DNA from: Sporosarcina sp. BI001-red
GTDB taxonomy: Bacteria; Bacillota; Bacilli; Bacillales_A; Planococcaceae
NCBI RefSeq assembly: GCF_003384035.1
Contig: NZ_QQAK01000009.1
Span: 555,717 to 619,716 of the forward strand
Length of the DNA stretch: 64,000 nt
Direction of reading: 5' to 3'
Shown here: positions 45,248 through 54,280 of the stretch, piece by piece
How the letters are laid out: the number at the start of each line of letters is the position of its first letter
Numbering within the stretch: the stretch's first letter is position 1
Notes under the pieces: model-generated
Seen by the model: the letters and a program-made list of their open reading frames with translations, nothing else
Told to the model about the DNA's origin: nothing
Databases searched by the model: none
Made by a program: the position numbers and the translations under genes

Positions 45248-48200
45248 ATGAACCGACATACCTTTGAAGAGACGGTAAAATGTGAATTGACCATGACAAC
45301 GAGTGCTCGTAATGGGATTGAAAAAATCACCAAGGACGAACATGCTTTTTTTGCTATGCAAAAATCATTCTATGTACATATTGAAAAAAGACCTGAAAAT
45401 CAGCAAGGAAGCCAAGCATTTTCCTTTTTCTTTGACCCTGAGGAGAATGTGAAATTGAAAGATTTACTAGATGGCCGTGTTCCTGTGCTTGAATGCATCG
45501 TAAAAAATGATGGGTTTCTTGCCACTGGATTTCATGTACGTGGCAAAAGGGAACCTGTAGCGACGAATCGACGACTGCGAGCAACGATGAAATTCAAGTT
45601 AGGAAAGAGCTCTGGGATTTCATTGCCGATCGATTTTGCAACACTTTTACGGGAGCTCCCCATTGCCGAAGAACGTTCGGAATATGTAAAAAAACGAATT
45701 GGTGGCTGGGAAGGCTACTTGCGAATTATGGAAAAAAACGCGGATGTTGAAGACATTCACGCCCGTGTGAAATCGGTATCATTGAGTGAGGATTTTCGTC
45801 AAGCGTCAATCCGAATCGAGGGTCTTCCGGGTAAAGCTTGGAGAACCCTCATAGGATTTTCAGCAAAGTTTGCAAGTATGACTTATGATCTTGGGAATGT
45901 TATCAATGCGGATAAGAAAACCAATCGAATTGACGTGGAACTGAAGAACAATGCCATCCAAAGTGCCCGTAAAACCGGTTTACTAGGAAAAGATTTCGAG
46001 TCGATCGTTTTCAGTAACTTTGCAGAACTAAGCCAAGTCCGAAGACTGAGAAGAGGATTCAAAGATCTCCAAGATGGACTGGCAGCGAATGCTAACTTGG
46101 AAAAAGTCTTATTTGAAGAACGTCCTGTTGTAAAAATAACCAATCGTAGAGAACCGCTAGAGTTCGAAACCTCTTTGAATGAGTTCCAGCAGGAAGCAGT
46201 CAACGGAGCGATGAATGCGAATGACTTGTATGTCATTCAAGGCCCTCCAGGAACGGGGAAGACAACGGTCATTTCGGAGATTTGTAATCAAGCTGTAAAA
46301 GCGGGCTTACGCACTCTCGTAGCATCTCAAGCGAACCTGGCAGTAGATAATGCATTGGGAAGACTCCTTAACAATCAAGACATCAGGATTCTTCGTTATG
46401 GTAGAACAGAAAGTATCGAAGAAGAAGGTCGCAAATTCATTGAAGAAAACGTTGCGGAGCATTGGCGAACTCAAACGTTAGAAGCGATGGAAACCCAACT
46501 TAAACAACATAGTCAGCTTGAATCTACTCTCCTAACAGAGGAGGAGGCGCTGCAACAAAAAAGTACTGTCCTCTTAGAGCAACGATCTAAGTTACTAGAA
46601 CAACAAAAGCAATGGACTGAGGATAACGAAAAACTGCGTACCATCGAACAGGAAATGAAAGAAGTACAGCTCAAAAAACAGGAACTTCAACTTGCAGTCG
46701 AGAAAAATATAACTGAGAAGAAATCATCTGAGCATAAGTTAGAAGAAACGATTCATGAAATCAAACGTTTAGAGAATTTATTGACCGGAATTTCAACTGC
46801 TAACCGGAGTGAACTTGAAAGTGAACGCACCCAACTGAAAGAGCGAATCGAGTTATTGAAAACAAGCCAATCGTTAGCGGAAATGGTTGCTCAAGTTGAT
46901 AAGTTGCAGACGTCAATTGACGATGCAATCGCACGGAGTGAATCTTATCAAAGCGCACTCACTAAATTGACAACAATAGGAAAGTTGAATGATTTGAAAG
47001 ATCTTTTGGATCAAGTTGAGTTTGTTCCTCCTCCAGAACTAGATCACAAGATGACTGAGCTGATCCGTCAAATTGATCGGATTCAAGAAGTTGGCGGGGA
47101 AGAGAGCTTTACAGCGTGGTCTGATACGGTTGCCCGAGTTGACAAGGCAATTATCACCCTTACTAAAATTCTGGAAGAACATCAATTCCATAATCGTATA
47201 CGTATACCAAAAGGTTTCCGAAATCGGCACTCCCTTCAATCTATCCAAGAAACAGTGAGTCGGGTTGGTCGTTATTTAGTTCAGCCGTCTGTGAAAAAGA
47301 CGTTAAGTACAACTTCCTTTTCAGTAGAATCCTATGATTGTCTGGAAAACTTAACAAAAGCGGTGGGATTGCTACATGATCGTAAGAACTTCATTTCTGC
47401 GTTTCTTTTAGAAGCACAATCCACGACTTCCTTGTTTGAAGACATTAAAAAGAAAATAACAGATGTCTTCAATGAAAACCTTTCAACATTAACGGCTAAA
47501 CAAAAAGGTTTGCAAAGTCAATTTGATCAGGTAAACGGACAGCTGTCAGAAGTCCAGCACTTGAGTGAGGAAACGTCATCACCTGAAGTTATAGCGAAAG
47601 TTCTTAGCGAGCTCGAAGTCTCGCATGAATCTATATCCAAAACAATACAAGAAATACTTGAAACAGAAAATACTTTGAAAGTAACTGAGAAAAACCTTGA
47701 AAATGCTCACGAACAAAGGGAAACCATTGAGGATTCCATCCAGTCCTCATCAAACCAAGCAAGTGAACAAAGTGAGCGCATGAATGTACTAGATAGTATG
47801 CTAACAGAGAAACTGATGCTGGAAGAGACACTAACCCAATCATTATTAAATGACCCGGCACCACTTCTAACAGAGATTGCGCAAGCCGAAAAAGAATTGG
47901 AACAACAATTAGAGATCGTTACCAAGCAACTTGCAAATGTTCCAGCCATTCAATCCGTTCAAAAAACATGGCATCAGATGCTGACAGATGCAAGCCCATA
48001 TGATTTAGATGAAATTCGAAAACTATATGTCAAACACGCAAATGTGATCGGCACTACATGTGTAGCTTCCGCGCGTAAGGAATTTGTTGAGGAATACCCA
48101 GTCTTCGATTTAGTTATTATCGACGAAGTTTCAAAAGCAACTCCACCGGAATTATTGCTCCCAATGCTAAAAGGGAAAAAGATTATCCTGGTAGGTGACC

Positions 48201-49057
48201 ATCATCAGCTCCCACCACTAGTTGGCCAAGAAACGATGGAAGAGTTTTTAGAGGAAATGCCTGATGATGAACAGAAAAAAGATATGGAGCGTCTATTAAA
48301 AGAATCACTCTTTGAACGATTGTTCAGGACGTTGCCGAAACAAAATAAGACGATGCTGGGTATTCAATACAGAATGCACGAACGTATTATGAAGTCCATC
48401 ACACCGTTCTATAATGAGAACGGCTATGAGCTCATTTGTGGGCTTCCTGATTCTGATGCAGCAAGGGCGCATCATCTTGAAACTAATCTTATTAGATCAG
48501 ATGATCATTTACTGTGGATTGATCAACCTAATACTCCTGATTTCTATGAAGCGAAGCCTAAAGGTGGGACAAGTCGCTACAATGAGAGTGAATTATCCAC
48601 CATTCGTAACATGATTCAGGACTTGGATCAGGCTACAGAAAAGGCGATTGAACAAGGGAAACTCCCAGTAAATACGAAGAAACAAGTAGGAGTAATCAGC
48701 TTCTACGGGGAGCAAGTTAAACGCATCAATCAGCTTATTCAAGAGGAGTTACGGACAGACCATTTGACGTTCCGAACCGGTTCTGTGGACAAATTCCAAG
48801 GAATGGAAATGGACATCATCATCGTTAGTTTTGTCCGGAATCATGGAGAAGCAAGTGGTGAAATTGGGTTTGCAAAAGATTACAGACGTCTCAATGTCGC
48901 ACTCTCTCGTGCAAAAGAACTGCTGATAATCGTTGGGAGTTCTTCTATGTTCATCAACAAACCTAAATCGAAAACCACGCGGGGAATGTATCAAAAACTA
49001 TACGACGAAATCAGCAGTCAAAGTGGAATTCGGACCCTTAACGAATCCGTTACCTAA
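45248..49057 (+). CDS. large SF1 helicase (Dna2/Upf1-like AAA_11/AAA_12) with coiled-coil insert
   Basis: This protein of about 1269 residues has Walker A IQGPPGTGKTTVISEI near residue 330 and Walker B DLVIIDEVSKATPPE near 957. Motifs ILVGDHHQLPP, GIQYRMHERI, SVDKFQGMEMDIIIVSFVRN and RRLNVALSRAKELL follow. The helicase core is split by about 480 residues of Gln/Glu/Lys-rich coiled coil (about 420-900). The N-terminal 300 residues are unassigned. The start is GTG 45239 or ATG 45248; the site is weak. The next gene begins 22 bases later and is probably a partner. Confidence 0.85.
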   Translation: MNRHTFEETVKCELTMTTSARNGIEKITKDEHAFFAMQKSFYVHIEKRPENQQGSQAFSFFFDPEENVKLKDLLDGRVPVLECIVKNDGFLATGFHVRGKREPVATNRRLRATMKFKLGKSSGISLPIDFATLLRELPIAEERSEYVKKRIGGWEGYLRIMEKNADVEDIHARVKSVSLSEDFRQASIRIEGLPGKAWRTLIGFSAKFASMTYDLGNVINADKKTNRIDVELKNNAIQSARKTGLLGKDFESIVFSNFAELSQVRRLRRGFKDLQDGLAANANLEKVLFEERPVVKITNRREPLEFETSLNEFQQEAVNGAMNANDLYVIQGPPGTGKTTVISEICNQAVKAGLRTLVASQANLAVDNALGRLLNNQDIRILRYGRTESIEEEGRKFIEENVAEHWRTQTLEAMETQLKQHSQLESTLLTEEEALQQKSTVLLEQRSKLLEQQKQWTEDNEKLRTIEQEMKEVQLKKQELQLAVEKNITEKKSSEHKLEETIHEIKRLENLLTGISTANRSELESERTQLKERIELLKTSQSLAEMVAQVDKLQTSIDDAIARSESYQSALTKLTTIGKLNDLKDLLDQVEFVPPPELDHKMTELIRQIDRIQEVGGEESFTAWSDTVARVDKAIITLTKILEEHQFHNRIRIPKGFRNRHSLQSIQETVSRVGRYLVQPSVKKTLSTTSFSVESYDCLENLTKAVGLLHDRKNFISAFLLEAQSTTSLFEDIKKKITDVFNENLSTLTAKQKGLQSQFDQVNGQLSEVQHLSEETSSPEVIAKVLSELEVSHESISKTIQEILETENTLKVTEKNLENAHEQRETIEDSIQSSSNQASEQSERMNVLDSMLTEKLMLEETLTQSLLNDPAPLLTEIAQAEKELEQQLEIVTKQLANVPAIQSVQKTWHQMLTDASPYDLDEIRKLYVKHANVIGTTCVASARKEFVEEYPVFDLVIIDEVSKATPPELLLPMLKGKKIILVGDHHQLPPLVGQETMEEFLEEMPDDEQKKDMERLLKESLFERLFRTLPKQNKTMLGIQYRMHERIMKSITPFYNENGYELICGLPDSDAARAHHLETNLIRSDDHLLWIDQPNTPDFYEAKPKGGTSRYNESELSTIRNMIQDLDQATEKAIEQGKLPVNTKKQVGVISFYGEQVKRINQLIQEELRTDHLTFRTGSVDKFQGMEMDIIIVSFVRNHGEASGEIGFAKDYRRLNVALSRAKELLIIVGSSSMFINKPKSKTTRGMYQKLYDEISSQSGIRTLNESVT

Positions 49058-49078
49058 CGAAAGGAGGGGAACTCCAAC

Positions 49079-49858
49079 TTGGATGAGCTGAAAAGACGAC
49101 TGCGAAAAGAATTGGAACAATCATTTGATAGTAAAATATTGGCTGATCAATCATGGTCATTTCCAGCACACAAAGTGCTTATCTCTTACACTACCGTAAC
49201 GAAAACAAAAATGGATGTTCTTATGAAAATGATATTGATGTCTGTGCAGCAACTTCGCATAGAGCGGCCAGAAGAACTTGCCCATCTGCTAGGTGTTGAA
49301 TTATTATTTGTTGAAGATCTTCTGTCGATTATGAAAGGTGCAGGACTTGTAGTGAACAAAGACGTGTGGTCAATTACAGAACTAGGTGTTGCTCAAGTGA
49401 CAACTGGAATGCTGCTTCATGAAACGGAAACTGAAGAGACGATGCTTGTTGTCAGTCCACTTCACAACGAATTTTTGGATGGAGAGAAATCGCTGTCTCT
49501 TCAGGAGAATCTTGAACCTTTTCGATACGATGAGAATCTAAGTAAGTGGTCTACAGATGACATTTCTAGTGAACTCTTGCAGACGGAGCTTTCGGCATTA
49601 GTAGAAAATGACAACACATCGGAACGACAACGAGTCGTAGAACAACTATTGAAAGTTGAAAAGATCGAGCAGATTCAAATTCCTTGTTTTGAGTTTCACA
49701 TCCACAATACAAATCAGGATACCTTATATGCGAGAATTTGGAACACATCTACTGAGCAGTGGGATGAAACGTTGGAACAACTAGTCATGACGAAAGAACG
49801 CTCGAGCTGGCGTGAGCGTTACCTAACCAAAGAGGAGGAGATTCATCATGAAACATAA
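49079..49858 (+). CDS. helicase-associated protein with winged-helix-like segment
   Basis: This 259-residue protein starts with TTG behind AAAGGAGGGGAACTCC. Residues about 50-120 look like a winged helix (MILMSVQQLRIERPEELAHL, then LGVELLFVEDLLSIMKGAGL). The rest is acidic, with no nuclease or protease motif I recognise. It lies 22 bases after the large helicase gene and overlaps the cupin gene by 11 bases, so all three are one unit. It may load or regulate the helicase. Confidence 0.6.
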   Translation: MDELKRRLRKELEQSFDSKILADQSWSFPAHKVLISYTTVTKTKMDVLMKMILMSVQQLRIERPEELAHLLGVELLFVEDLLSIMKGAGLVVNKDVWSITELGVAQVTTGMLLHETETEETMLVVSPLHNEFLDGEKSLSLQENLEPFRYDENLSKWSTDDISSELLQTELSALVENDNTSERQRVVEQLLKVEKIEQIQIPCFEFHIHNTNQDTLYARIWNTSTEQWDETLEQLVMTKERSSWRERYLTKEEEIHHET

Positions 49859-50333
49859 TGCAGCGTATTGGACAAAACAGTTAAAGTTAGAAAAGCATCC
49901 TGAAGGTGGCAGTTTTGCTAGCTCATTTGCAGCTGAAAGCACGATTGAAACACCTAATGGGACCAGACCGCTTTATACAAGTATTTACTTCATGTTAGCG
50001 GATGGCGAAATTTCTCATTTTCATCAGCTCCAGTCAGACGAACTTTGGTACTACCATGATGGAAATGCTTTAACTGTCCATATGATTTCTACTGATGGAG
50101 AGTATTCAGCAGTGAAATTAGGATTGGATGTAGAGGCAGGAGAACAACCGCAAATACTAGTTCCTGCAGGGGCTATATTTGGTTCATCTATGATTGAAAG
50201 TGGAGACTACGCGCTCGTGGGCTGTATGGTTTCGCCGGGATTTGATTTTGAGGACTTTAAATTGTTCACTGAAGATGAGTTGGTTGGACAGTTTCCACAA
50301 CATTCAGCGATTATTAAAAAGATGACACCTTAA
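49848..50333 (+). CDS. cupin-fold protein, DUF985 type
   Basis: This 161-residue single-domain cupin has KLEKHPEGGSFASSFAAEST, SIYFMLADGEISHFHQLQSD and ELWYYHDGNALTVHMI, the cupin_5 (DUF985) pattern. His in SHFHQL and Glu in DELWYYH are likely ligand residues. The family's function is not firmly known (a YML079w-like sugar epimerase fold). It is last in the helicase unit. Confidence 0.82.
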   Translation: MKHNAAYWTKQLKLEKHPEGGSFASSFAAESTIETPNGTRPLYTSIYFMLADGEISHFHQLQSDELWYYHDGNALTVHMISTDGEYSAVKLGLDVEAGEQPQILVPAGAIFGSSMIESGDYALVGCMVSPGFDFEDFKLFTEDELVGQFPQHSAIIKKMTP

Positions 50334-50369
50334 AAAGACGTTCAGCCACATTGGCTGAACGTCTTTTTA
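50333..50369. terminator. terminator between cupin and LCP genes
   Basis: AAAAGACGTTCAGCCA (50333-50348) pairs with TGGCTGAACGTCTTTT (50352-50367) around CAT, and T-run plus A-run flanks allow use in both directions. Confidence 0.85.
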
Positions 50370-50380
50370 AATTTAATTGC

Positions 50381-51370
50381 TTATTCACTATCTGTCTTCG
50401 CCTCTACAGGCTTGTCAGATGTTACGGAAGTATCAGGATCGTCTGATAAAAAGTTTTCAAGAGCTTGTTTGTTTTCATCAAAGTCTATTGCTAGGACCGC
50501 TCCAACACCCGGGATCCGCTGATCTTCATAAGACCCATCAATTGGCAAACGCATCGATTCTATCCCAGAGTCTTTGTTGTCCAACAACCCTTTACCGATA
50601 GAAAGCATCGTTTTCTTATCGAGGTTTGTTTTAACATAACTATCTGCCATACCTAGTAATTTTGGTAGACTCAGTAAGCTGTGAAGACTAACGGCTTCCG
50701 ATTTTAATTTAGCAAGGGCTTCCTGCTGACGCTCAACACGTCCAAAGTCACTTTTGATGTCATGACGGAATCGTACATAGCCTAGTAGCTCATTCCCGTG
50801 AAGGCGTTGAACTCCTGGCTCAAGGGTCATGTTAATGCCGTGTGACATGCGGTAGGGAATATCTACCTCGATGCCGTCGGGTGCAACCACATCGACCATT
50901 TTAGGGAATCCATCAAAATCGATCTCTGCGTAATAATGGACGTCTATCCCAAAATTCTCTTTAATCGTTTTACGAACAAGTTCTGGACCGCCAAATGAGT
51001 ATGCAGCATTCATCTTATGTTTACCATGGCCAGGAATATCGACGTAAATATCACGCATGATCGAAATGGTCTTCAATTCTTTCGTTTCTTGGTTATAATG
51101 TCCAATCATCAATGAGTCCGATCGTCCATCATCATCTGTAGGACGTGCATCTGATCCTAAAAGCAAGATATTGATTTCTCCATATTGAGGTTCAGGAGCG
51201 TTAAATATATCTTCTTCCCCCTTATCAGGTTTTTCGCCTGCAAGGGATTGTCCAGCTTTGAACTGATCCAACCAAAAATAGGCTGCGCCGCCGATAAGGA
51301 GGAATAATATGAGCAGGATTATCCAGACTTTCTTCTTTTTTTTACGAGTTCTGAGTTCAGAACGGTTCAT
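50381..51370 (-). CDS. LytR-CpsA-Psr (LCP) family cell-wall polymer transferase
   Basis: This 329-residue type II membrane protein has a basic cytoplasmic start (RTRKKKKK), one membrane segment (VWIILLILFLLIGGAAYFWL) and an extracellular LCP domain. INILLLGSDARPTDDDGRSD, TISIMRDIYVDIPGHG and KMNAAYSFGGPELVRKTI are core motifs with the Asp and Arg residues that bind polyprenyl phosphate. LCP proteins attach teichoic acid or similar polymers to peptidoglycan. Monocistronic. Confidence 0.92.
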   Translation of the reverse strand: MNRSELRTRKKKKKVWIILLILFLLIGGAAYFWLDQFKAGQSLAGEKPDKGEEDIFNAPEPQYGEINILLLGSDARPTDDDGRSDSLMIGHYNQETKELKTISIMRDIYVDIPGHGKHKMNAAYSFGGPELVRKTIKENFGIDVHYYAEIDFDGFPKMVDVVAPDGIEVDIPYRMSHGINMTLEPGVQRLHGNELLGYVRFRHDIKSDFGRVERQQEALAKLKSEAVSLHSLLSLPKLLGMADSYVKTNLDKKTMLSIGKGLLDNKDSGIESMRLPIDGSYEDQRIPGVGAVLAIDFDENKQALENFLSDDPDTSVTSDKPVEAKTDSE

Positions 51371-51545
51371 AGTGCCACCACCTGTAGTTGGTTCCGCACG
51401 TGTGCGGTTTATTGCTTAATAAGTAGGACGTATCTCTACAAGAAATGTTTTCTTGGTTCATTTATTAGTCTCTAACTAATGAAGCATACGACTTAACCCA
51501 ACATTTTGCAATACATATATGTCGTTTCCCTGAATAGGATTGCGA

Positions 51546-51574
51546 TTGCATACAAAGGGTATGCTAGTTATAAT
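51546..51574 (+). promoter_or_regulatory. sigma-A-type promoter for the YitT gene
   Basis: TTGCAT (51546-51551), a 17-base spacer and a perfect TATAAT (51569-51574). Transcription would begin near 51581 and give a leader of about 130 bases. The rest of 51371-51711, apart from the leader structures, shows nothing I can assign. Confidence 0.6.
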
Positions 51575-51597
51575 AACAATGGAATAGATGCAAGACT

Positions 51598-51659
51598 CAC
51601 CTTTTTATTTAAGGTGTGACGGACTGTCCTTGTCTTCACCGTCAGACAGGACTTTTTTT
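51598..51659 (+). terminator. leader terminator with a mutually exclusive stem upstream of yitT
   Basis: GTCC-TGTC (51626-51634) pairs with GACAGGAC (51645-51652) followed by seven T residues, a terminator inside the leader. TGACGG (51617-51622) can instead pair with CCGTCA (51639-51644), which crosses that stem, and CACCTT/AAGGTG (51598-51616) sits just upstream. Together they could form an attenuator. It may also simply stop upstream transcription. Confidence 0.6.
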
Positions 51660-51711
51660 GTTTTCTCTCATTCAAACTAAAAATTATGGTGGTATCGAAA
51701 GGAGATGTACG

Positions 51712-52569
51712 ATGTTTTTTCTTGAAGCAAAACGAATCGTTACCGTTATTTTAGGCGCGTTATTACTAGCGGTATCACTGAACTTGTTTCTCATAAACGC
51801 GAACGTATATGCAAGTGGTTTCGCAGGGATTGCACAACTACTTTCCAGCGTTCTTTCTGACGTTGCTGGAATTACTGTTTCTACTGGGGTATTACTCTTA
51901 GTCTTGAACGTGCCTGTGTTCATACTGGGGTGGTTTAAAGTGGGGAAAGGCTTTACCATTTACAGTATCGTTTCTGTAATCTTTACGACGATTTTTATGG
52001 GGATTTTACCCGTTATGTCGTTATCAGATGATATTATCCTCAATGCTGTTTTTGGTGGAGTAATCGGTGGAGTTGGAGTTGGAATCTCCCTGAAGCTAGG
52101 TGCTTCTACTGGAGGTATGGATATCGTTGCAATGGTATTGTCGCGATTACAGGACAAACCGATTGGTACGTATTTCTTATTGCTGAATGGAATCATTATT
52201 GTAGCAGCTGGATTTTTATACAAACCGGAAAATGCGCTGTATACGATGGTCGCCCTTTATGTATCCACTGCAGTCATTGACGCGCTCCATACACGTCACG
52301 AGAAAGTGACAGCCATGATTGTTACCCGAAAAGCAGACGAGTTGCAAGAGGCCATTCATAGTAAGATGGTACGAGGAATTACGATATTGCCTGCTAAGGG
52401 TGGGTATACAAAAGAAGAAAAGAATATGATGTATTTGGTCATAACACGATATGAACTGTACGACTTGGAAAAAATAATTAGTGAAGTTGATCCAAATGCT
52501 TTTGCAAATATTGTTCAGACTGTAGGCATATTTGGTTTCTTCCGTCGGGAAGGTCAATCGATCACATAA
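51712..52569 (+). CDS. YitT-family membrane protein
   Basis: This 285-residue protein has about five to six membrane segments and a soluble C-terminal DUF2179 domain (VTAMIVTRKADELQEAIHSK onward, with RGITILPAKGGYT). GVGVGISLKLGASTGGMDIV is a family hallmark. Function of YitT proteins is not settled. AAAGGAGATGTACG fits the ATG at 51712. Confidence 0.9.
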   Translation: MFFLEAKRIVTVILGALLLAVSLNLFLINANVYASGFAGIAQLLSSVLSDVAGITVSTGVLLLVLNVPVFILGWFKVGKGFTIYSIVSVIFTTIFMGILPVMSLSDDIILNAVFGGVIGGVGVGISLKLGASTGGMDIVAMVLSRLQDKPIGTYFLLLNGIIIVAAGFLYKPENALYTMVALYVSTAVIDALHTRHEKVTAMIVTRKADELQEAIHSKMVRGITILPAKGGYTKEEKNMMYLVITRYELYDLEKIISEVDPNAFANIVQTVGIFGFFRREGQSIT

Positions 52570-52576
52570 TGAAGGA

Positions 52577-52613
52577 ACACGCTGCTATGGAACAACATAG
52601 CAGCGTATTTTTT
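52577..52613. terminator. terminator after yitT
   Basis: ACGCTGCTATG (52579-52589) pairs with CATAGCAGCGT (52596-52606), then ATTTTTT. It may also end the small minus-strand gene at 52612, whose stop lies in the T-run. Confidence 0.85.
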
Positions 52614-52764
52614 ACTTTTTCTTTTCACGCTCAGACTTTCTAAAAACTTCCTTGAGTGCATCACGTTTCTCACCGTAAGTAGAATAATCAGCTGAAAATT
52701 CTTCACGTCCCGGCAAGATAGCGGGTTTTGACTTCTTTTCACCATCAATATTGCGTTTCGCCAT
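52612..52764 (-). CDS. small basic protein (50 residues), uncharacterised
   Basis: The minus strand encodes 50 residues beginning MAKRNIDGEKKSKPAIL and continuing PGREEFSADYSTYGEKRDAL, with a Lys-rich end. AAAAGGAGAGTGACAA before the ATG is an excellent ribosome site, and codon use is normal, so I believe it is real. No family recognised; it is highly charged and likely soluble. Confidence 0.65.
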   Translation of the reverse strand: MAKRNIDGEKKSKPAILPGREEFSADYSTYGEKRDALKEVFRKSEREKKK

Positions 52765-52863
52765 TTGTCACTCTCCTTTTTAAAAAGTATGTGTAGTCCT
52801 GACTGCTTTTAGTCACCGCTTGAAGTCGGGCGCCATACTTATAGAGTGAAAGGGGAGGATGGG

Positions 52864-53166
52864 TTGGTAACCGTTACTTCAGTACAGATTGAAGGGCATA
52901 GCTTTACAGCTGTCTCCGTTTCGCTTCCGAAAACGACACTGCTGACAGTTTCAAACGAGAATGGGTATATTATGTGTGGAGCACTTGATGTGGGGTTGTT
53001 GAATCGGCTGTTATCAGATCGCCGTATTGTAGCGGGGCGTGCAACTGGTGTGAAAACAATCGAAGAGTTACTCACGGCGCCGCTAGAATCAGTAACACTT
53101 GAAGCAGAAGAATGGGGAATAAAAGCAGGAATGACGGGTGAACAGGCATTGCTGAAGATGATTTAA
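52864..53166 (+). CDS. yunC: YunC-family protein (DUF1805)
   Basis: This 100-residue protein carries GYIMCGALDVGLLNRLL, IVAGRATGVKTIEELL and APLESVTLEAEEWG, closely matching Bacillus YunC/DUF1805 from memory. The function is unknown. TTG at 52864 matches the family start and has GGAGG five bases upstream; GTG 52846 is in frame but has no fitting site. Confidence 0.85.
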   Translation: MVTVTSVQIEGHSFTAVSVSLPKTTLLTVSNENGYIMCGALDVGLLNRLLSDRRIVAGRATGVKTIEELLTAPLESVTLEAEEWGIKAGMTGEQALLKMI

Positions 53167-53180
53167 TATTTAAAGGAAAG

Positions 53181-53230
53181 CAAAACAAGAATCTCGGGGG
53201 AGTTTAATGAGATTCTTGTTTTGTTTTTGA
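53181..53230 (+). terminator. rho-independent terminator after yunC
   Basis: CAAAACAAGAATCTC (53181-53195) pairs perfectly with GAGATTCTTGTTTTG (53209-53223), then TTTTT. Confidence 0.85.
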
Positions 53231-53384
53231 CACAAAACCTTAAAAAGTTTGTTTTGTATCATGGATTATTGTTGCGATTCCCTACCTGATGTTTTATGAT
53301 GAGAATGAGAAACAATCTCAATGACTACATAATCGTCAAGCGGTTAACTGCTATAAGTCTATGCGCATGGGAAAGGTGAGTGCT

Positions 53385-53564
53385 ATGAAAAAAATCATTA
53401 TCGCTGCAATTGTTAGTGGCATTGCCCTAGCGGCTCTTACTGCTAGGAATTTCTCTGGAGTTTTCACAGACGGTCTGATCGCGGGGCTCATTGTAATTAC
53501 GATTTTAGCGGGCTCATCGGCCATCATCGCAGTCAAAGAACGCAGAAAGCAAGCTTGGCATTGA
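53385..53564 (+). CDS. small two-segment membrane protein
   Basis: This 59-residue protein has two hydrophobic segments (IIIAAIVSGIALAALTA and GLIAGLIVITILAGSSAIIA) and a basic tail (KERRKQAWH). AAAGGTGAG fits the ATG at 53385. It is just upstream of the heme monooxygenase-like gene but separated by a terminator. Function unknown. Confidence 0.6.
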   Translation: MKKIIIAAIVSGIALAALTARNFSGVFTDGLIAGLIVITILAGSSAIIAVKERRKQAWH

Positions 53565-53581
53565 ACAAATGATCTGAATGT

Positions 53582-53616
53582 AGCCGGCAGGTGATTTCTG
53601 CCGGCTTTGCTTTTTT
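53582..53616 (+). terminator. rho-independent terminator
   Basis: AGCCGGCAG (53582-53590) pairs perfectly with CTGCCGGCT (53598-53606), then TTGCTTTTTT. Confidence 0.85.
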
Positions 53617-53655
53617 AAAACGCAACTTTTCATTCAGTCAGATAGGGGACAGCAT

Positions 53656-54159
53656 ATGAATATTCATGTAACTTACGGAGACGTAACAGAGTTAAAGGCA
53701 ATTAAAGAAAGTTTAACAACAGAGCAACTTGTTCTGATGGAACTTGGTAACGAAGCTGTACTAATCCATGAAAACGAAGGTTCTGCAGGTTTTGCTGAAG
53801 CAGATTCTTATACAGTACTCGACGCTTCAGGCGAAATTACTAATGGAAACTATGCAGTTTTCAATAATATTCCAGTCACTACAGAGGGAAGAGAATTATT
53901 CGAACAACGATTCATGGGACGAGCTAGACAAATAGAAGATACTGAAGGGTTTTCTGCAATCCGGGTACTTCGCCCATTAGAAAGTGATACGTACGTCATT
54001 TTGACAAAGTGGCAAGATGAGGCGTCTTTCAAAGCATGGCAAAATTCTCAAGCTTATGCCAATGCACACAAAAAGCGTGGAACAGAAGAAGGTATTGATA
54101 AAAAGCCGAATATATTCTCACGTCCATCATTTGTGACAACCTACCAAAAAGTAGACTGA
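53656..54159 (+). CDS. hmoB: heme-degrading monooxygenase HmoB-like
   Basis: This 167-residue protein ends in an ABM (antibiotic biosynthesis monooxygenase) domain: NYAVFNNIPVTTEGRELFEQ, IEDTEGFSAIRVLRP, LTKWQDEASFKAWQNSQAY and AHKKRG. The N-terminal extension of about 65 residues and total length match Bacillus HmoB (YhgC), which opens heme to release iron. His in NAHKKRG is a plausible heme ligand. Monocistronic with its own terminator. Confidence 0.85.
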   Translation: MNIHVTYGDVTELKAIKESLTTEQLVLMELGNEAVLIHENEGSAGFAEADSYTVLDASGEITNGNYAVFNNIPVTTEGRELFEQRFMGRARQIEDTEGFSAIRVLRPLESDTYVILTKWQDEASFKAWQNSQAYANAHKKRGTEEGIDKKPNIFSRPSFVTTYQKVD

Positions 54160-54167
54160 ATGAGCAC

Positions 54168-54208
54168 AAAACCGGTTTCCCATTTAATAATGGGAAACCG
54201 GTTTTTTT
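54168..54208 (+). terminator. rho-independent terminator after hmoB
   Basis: AAAACCGGTTTCCCATT (54168-54184) pairs with 54189-54205 in full, and T residues follow. Confidence 0.9.
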
Positions 54209-54280
54209 GAAGGCATACATGTTTAAAAAGGACAAACAAGTGAAAGAGAACATTATAGGTTGAACTGAGGAGGGCTTAAA

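Noticed and set aside
45248..50333. Calling the helicase unit a defence system outright
   Set aside because: No nuclease, toxin or known defence partner is visible; the evidence supports only a candidate.
53295..53320. Second Fur box (TGAGAAACAATCTCA region) before the membrane protein upstream of hmoB
   Set aside because: Only about 13 of 19 positions match the Fur consensus, too weak without other support, although hmoB nearby is an iron-related gene.
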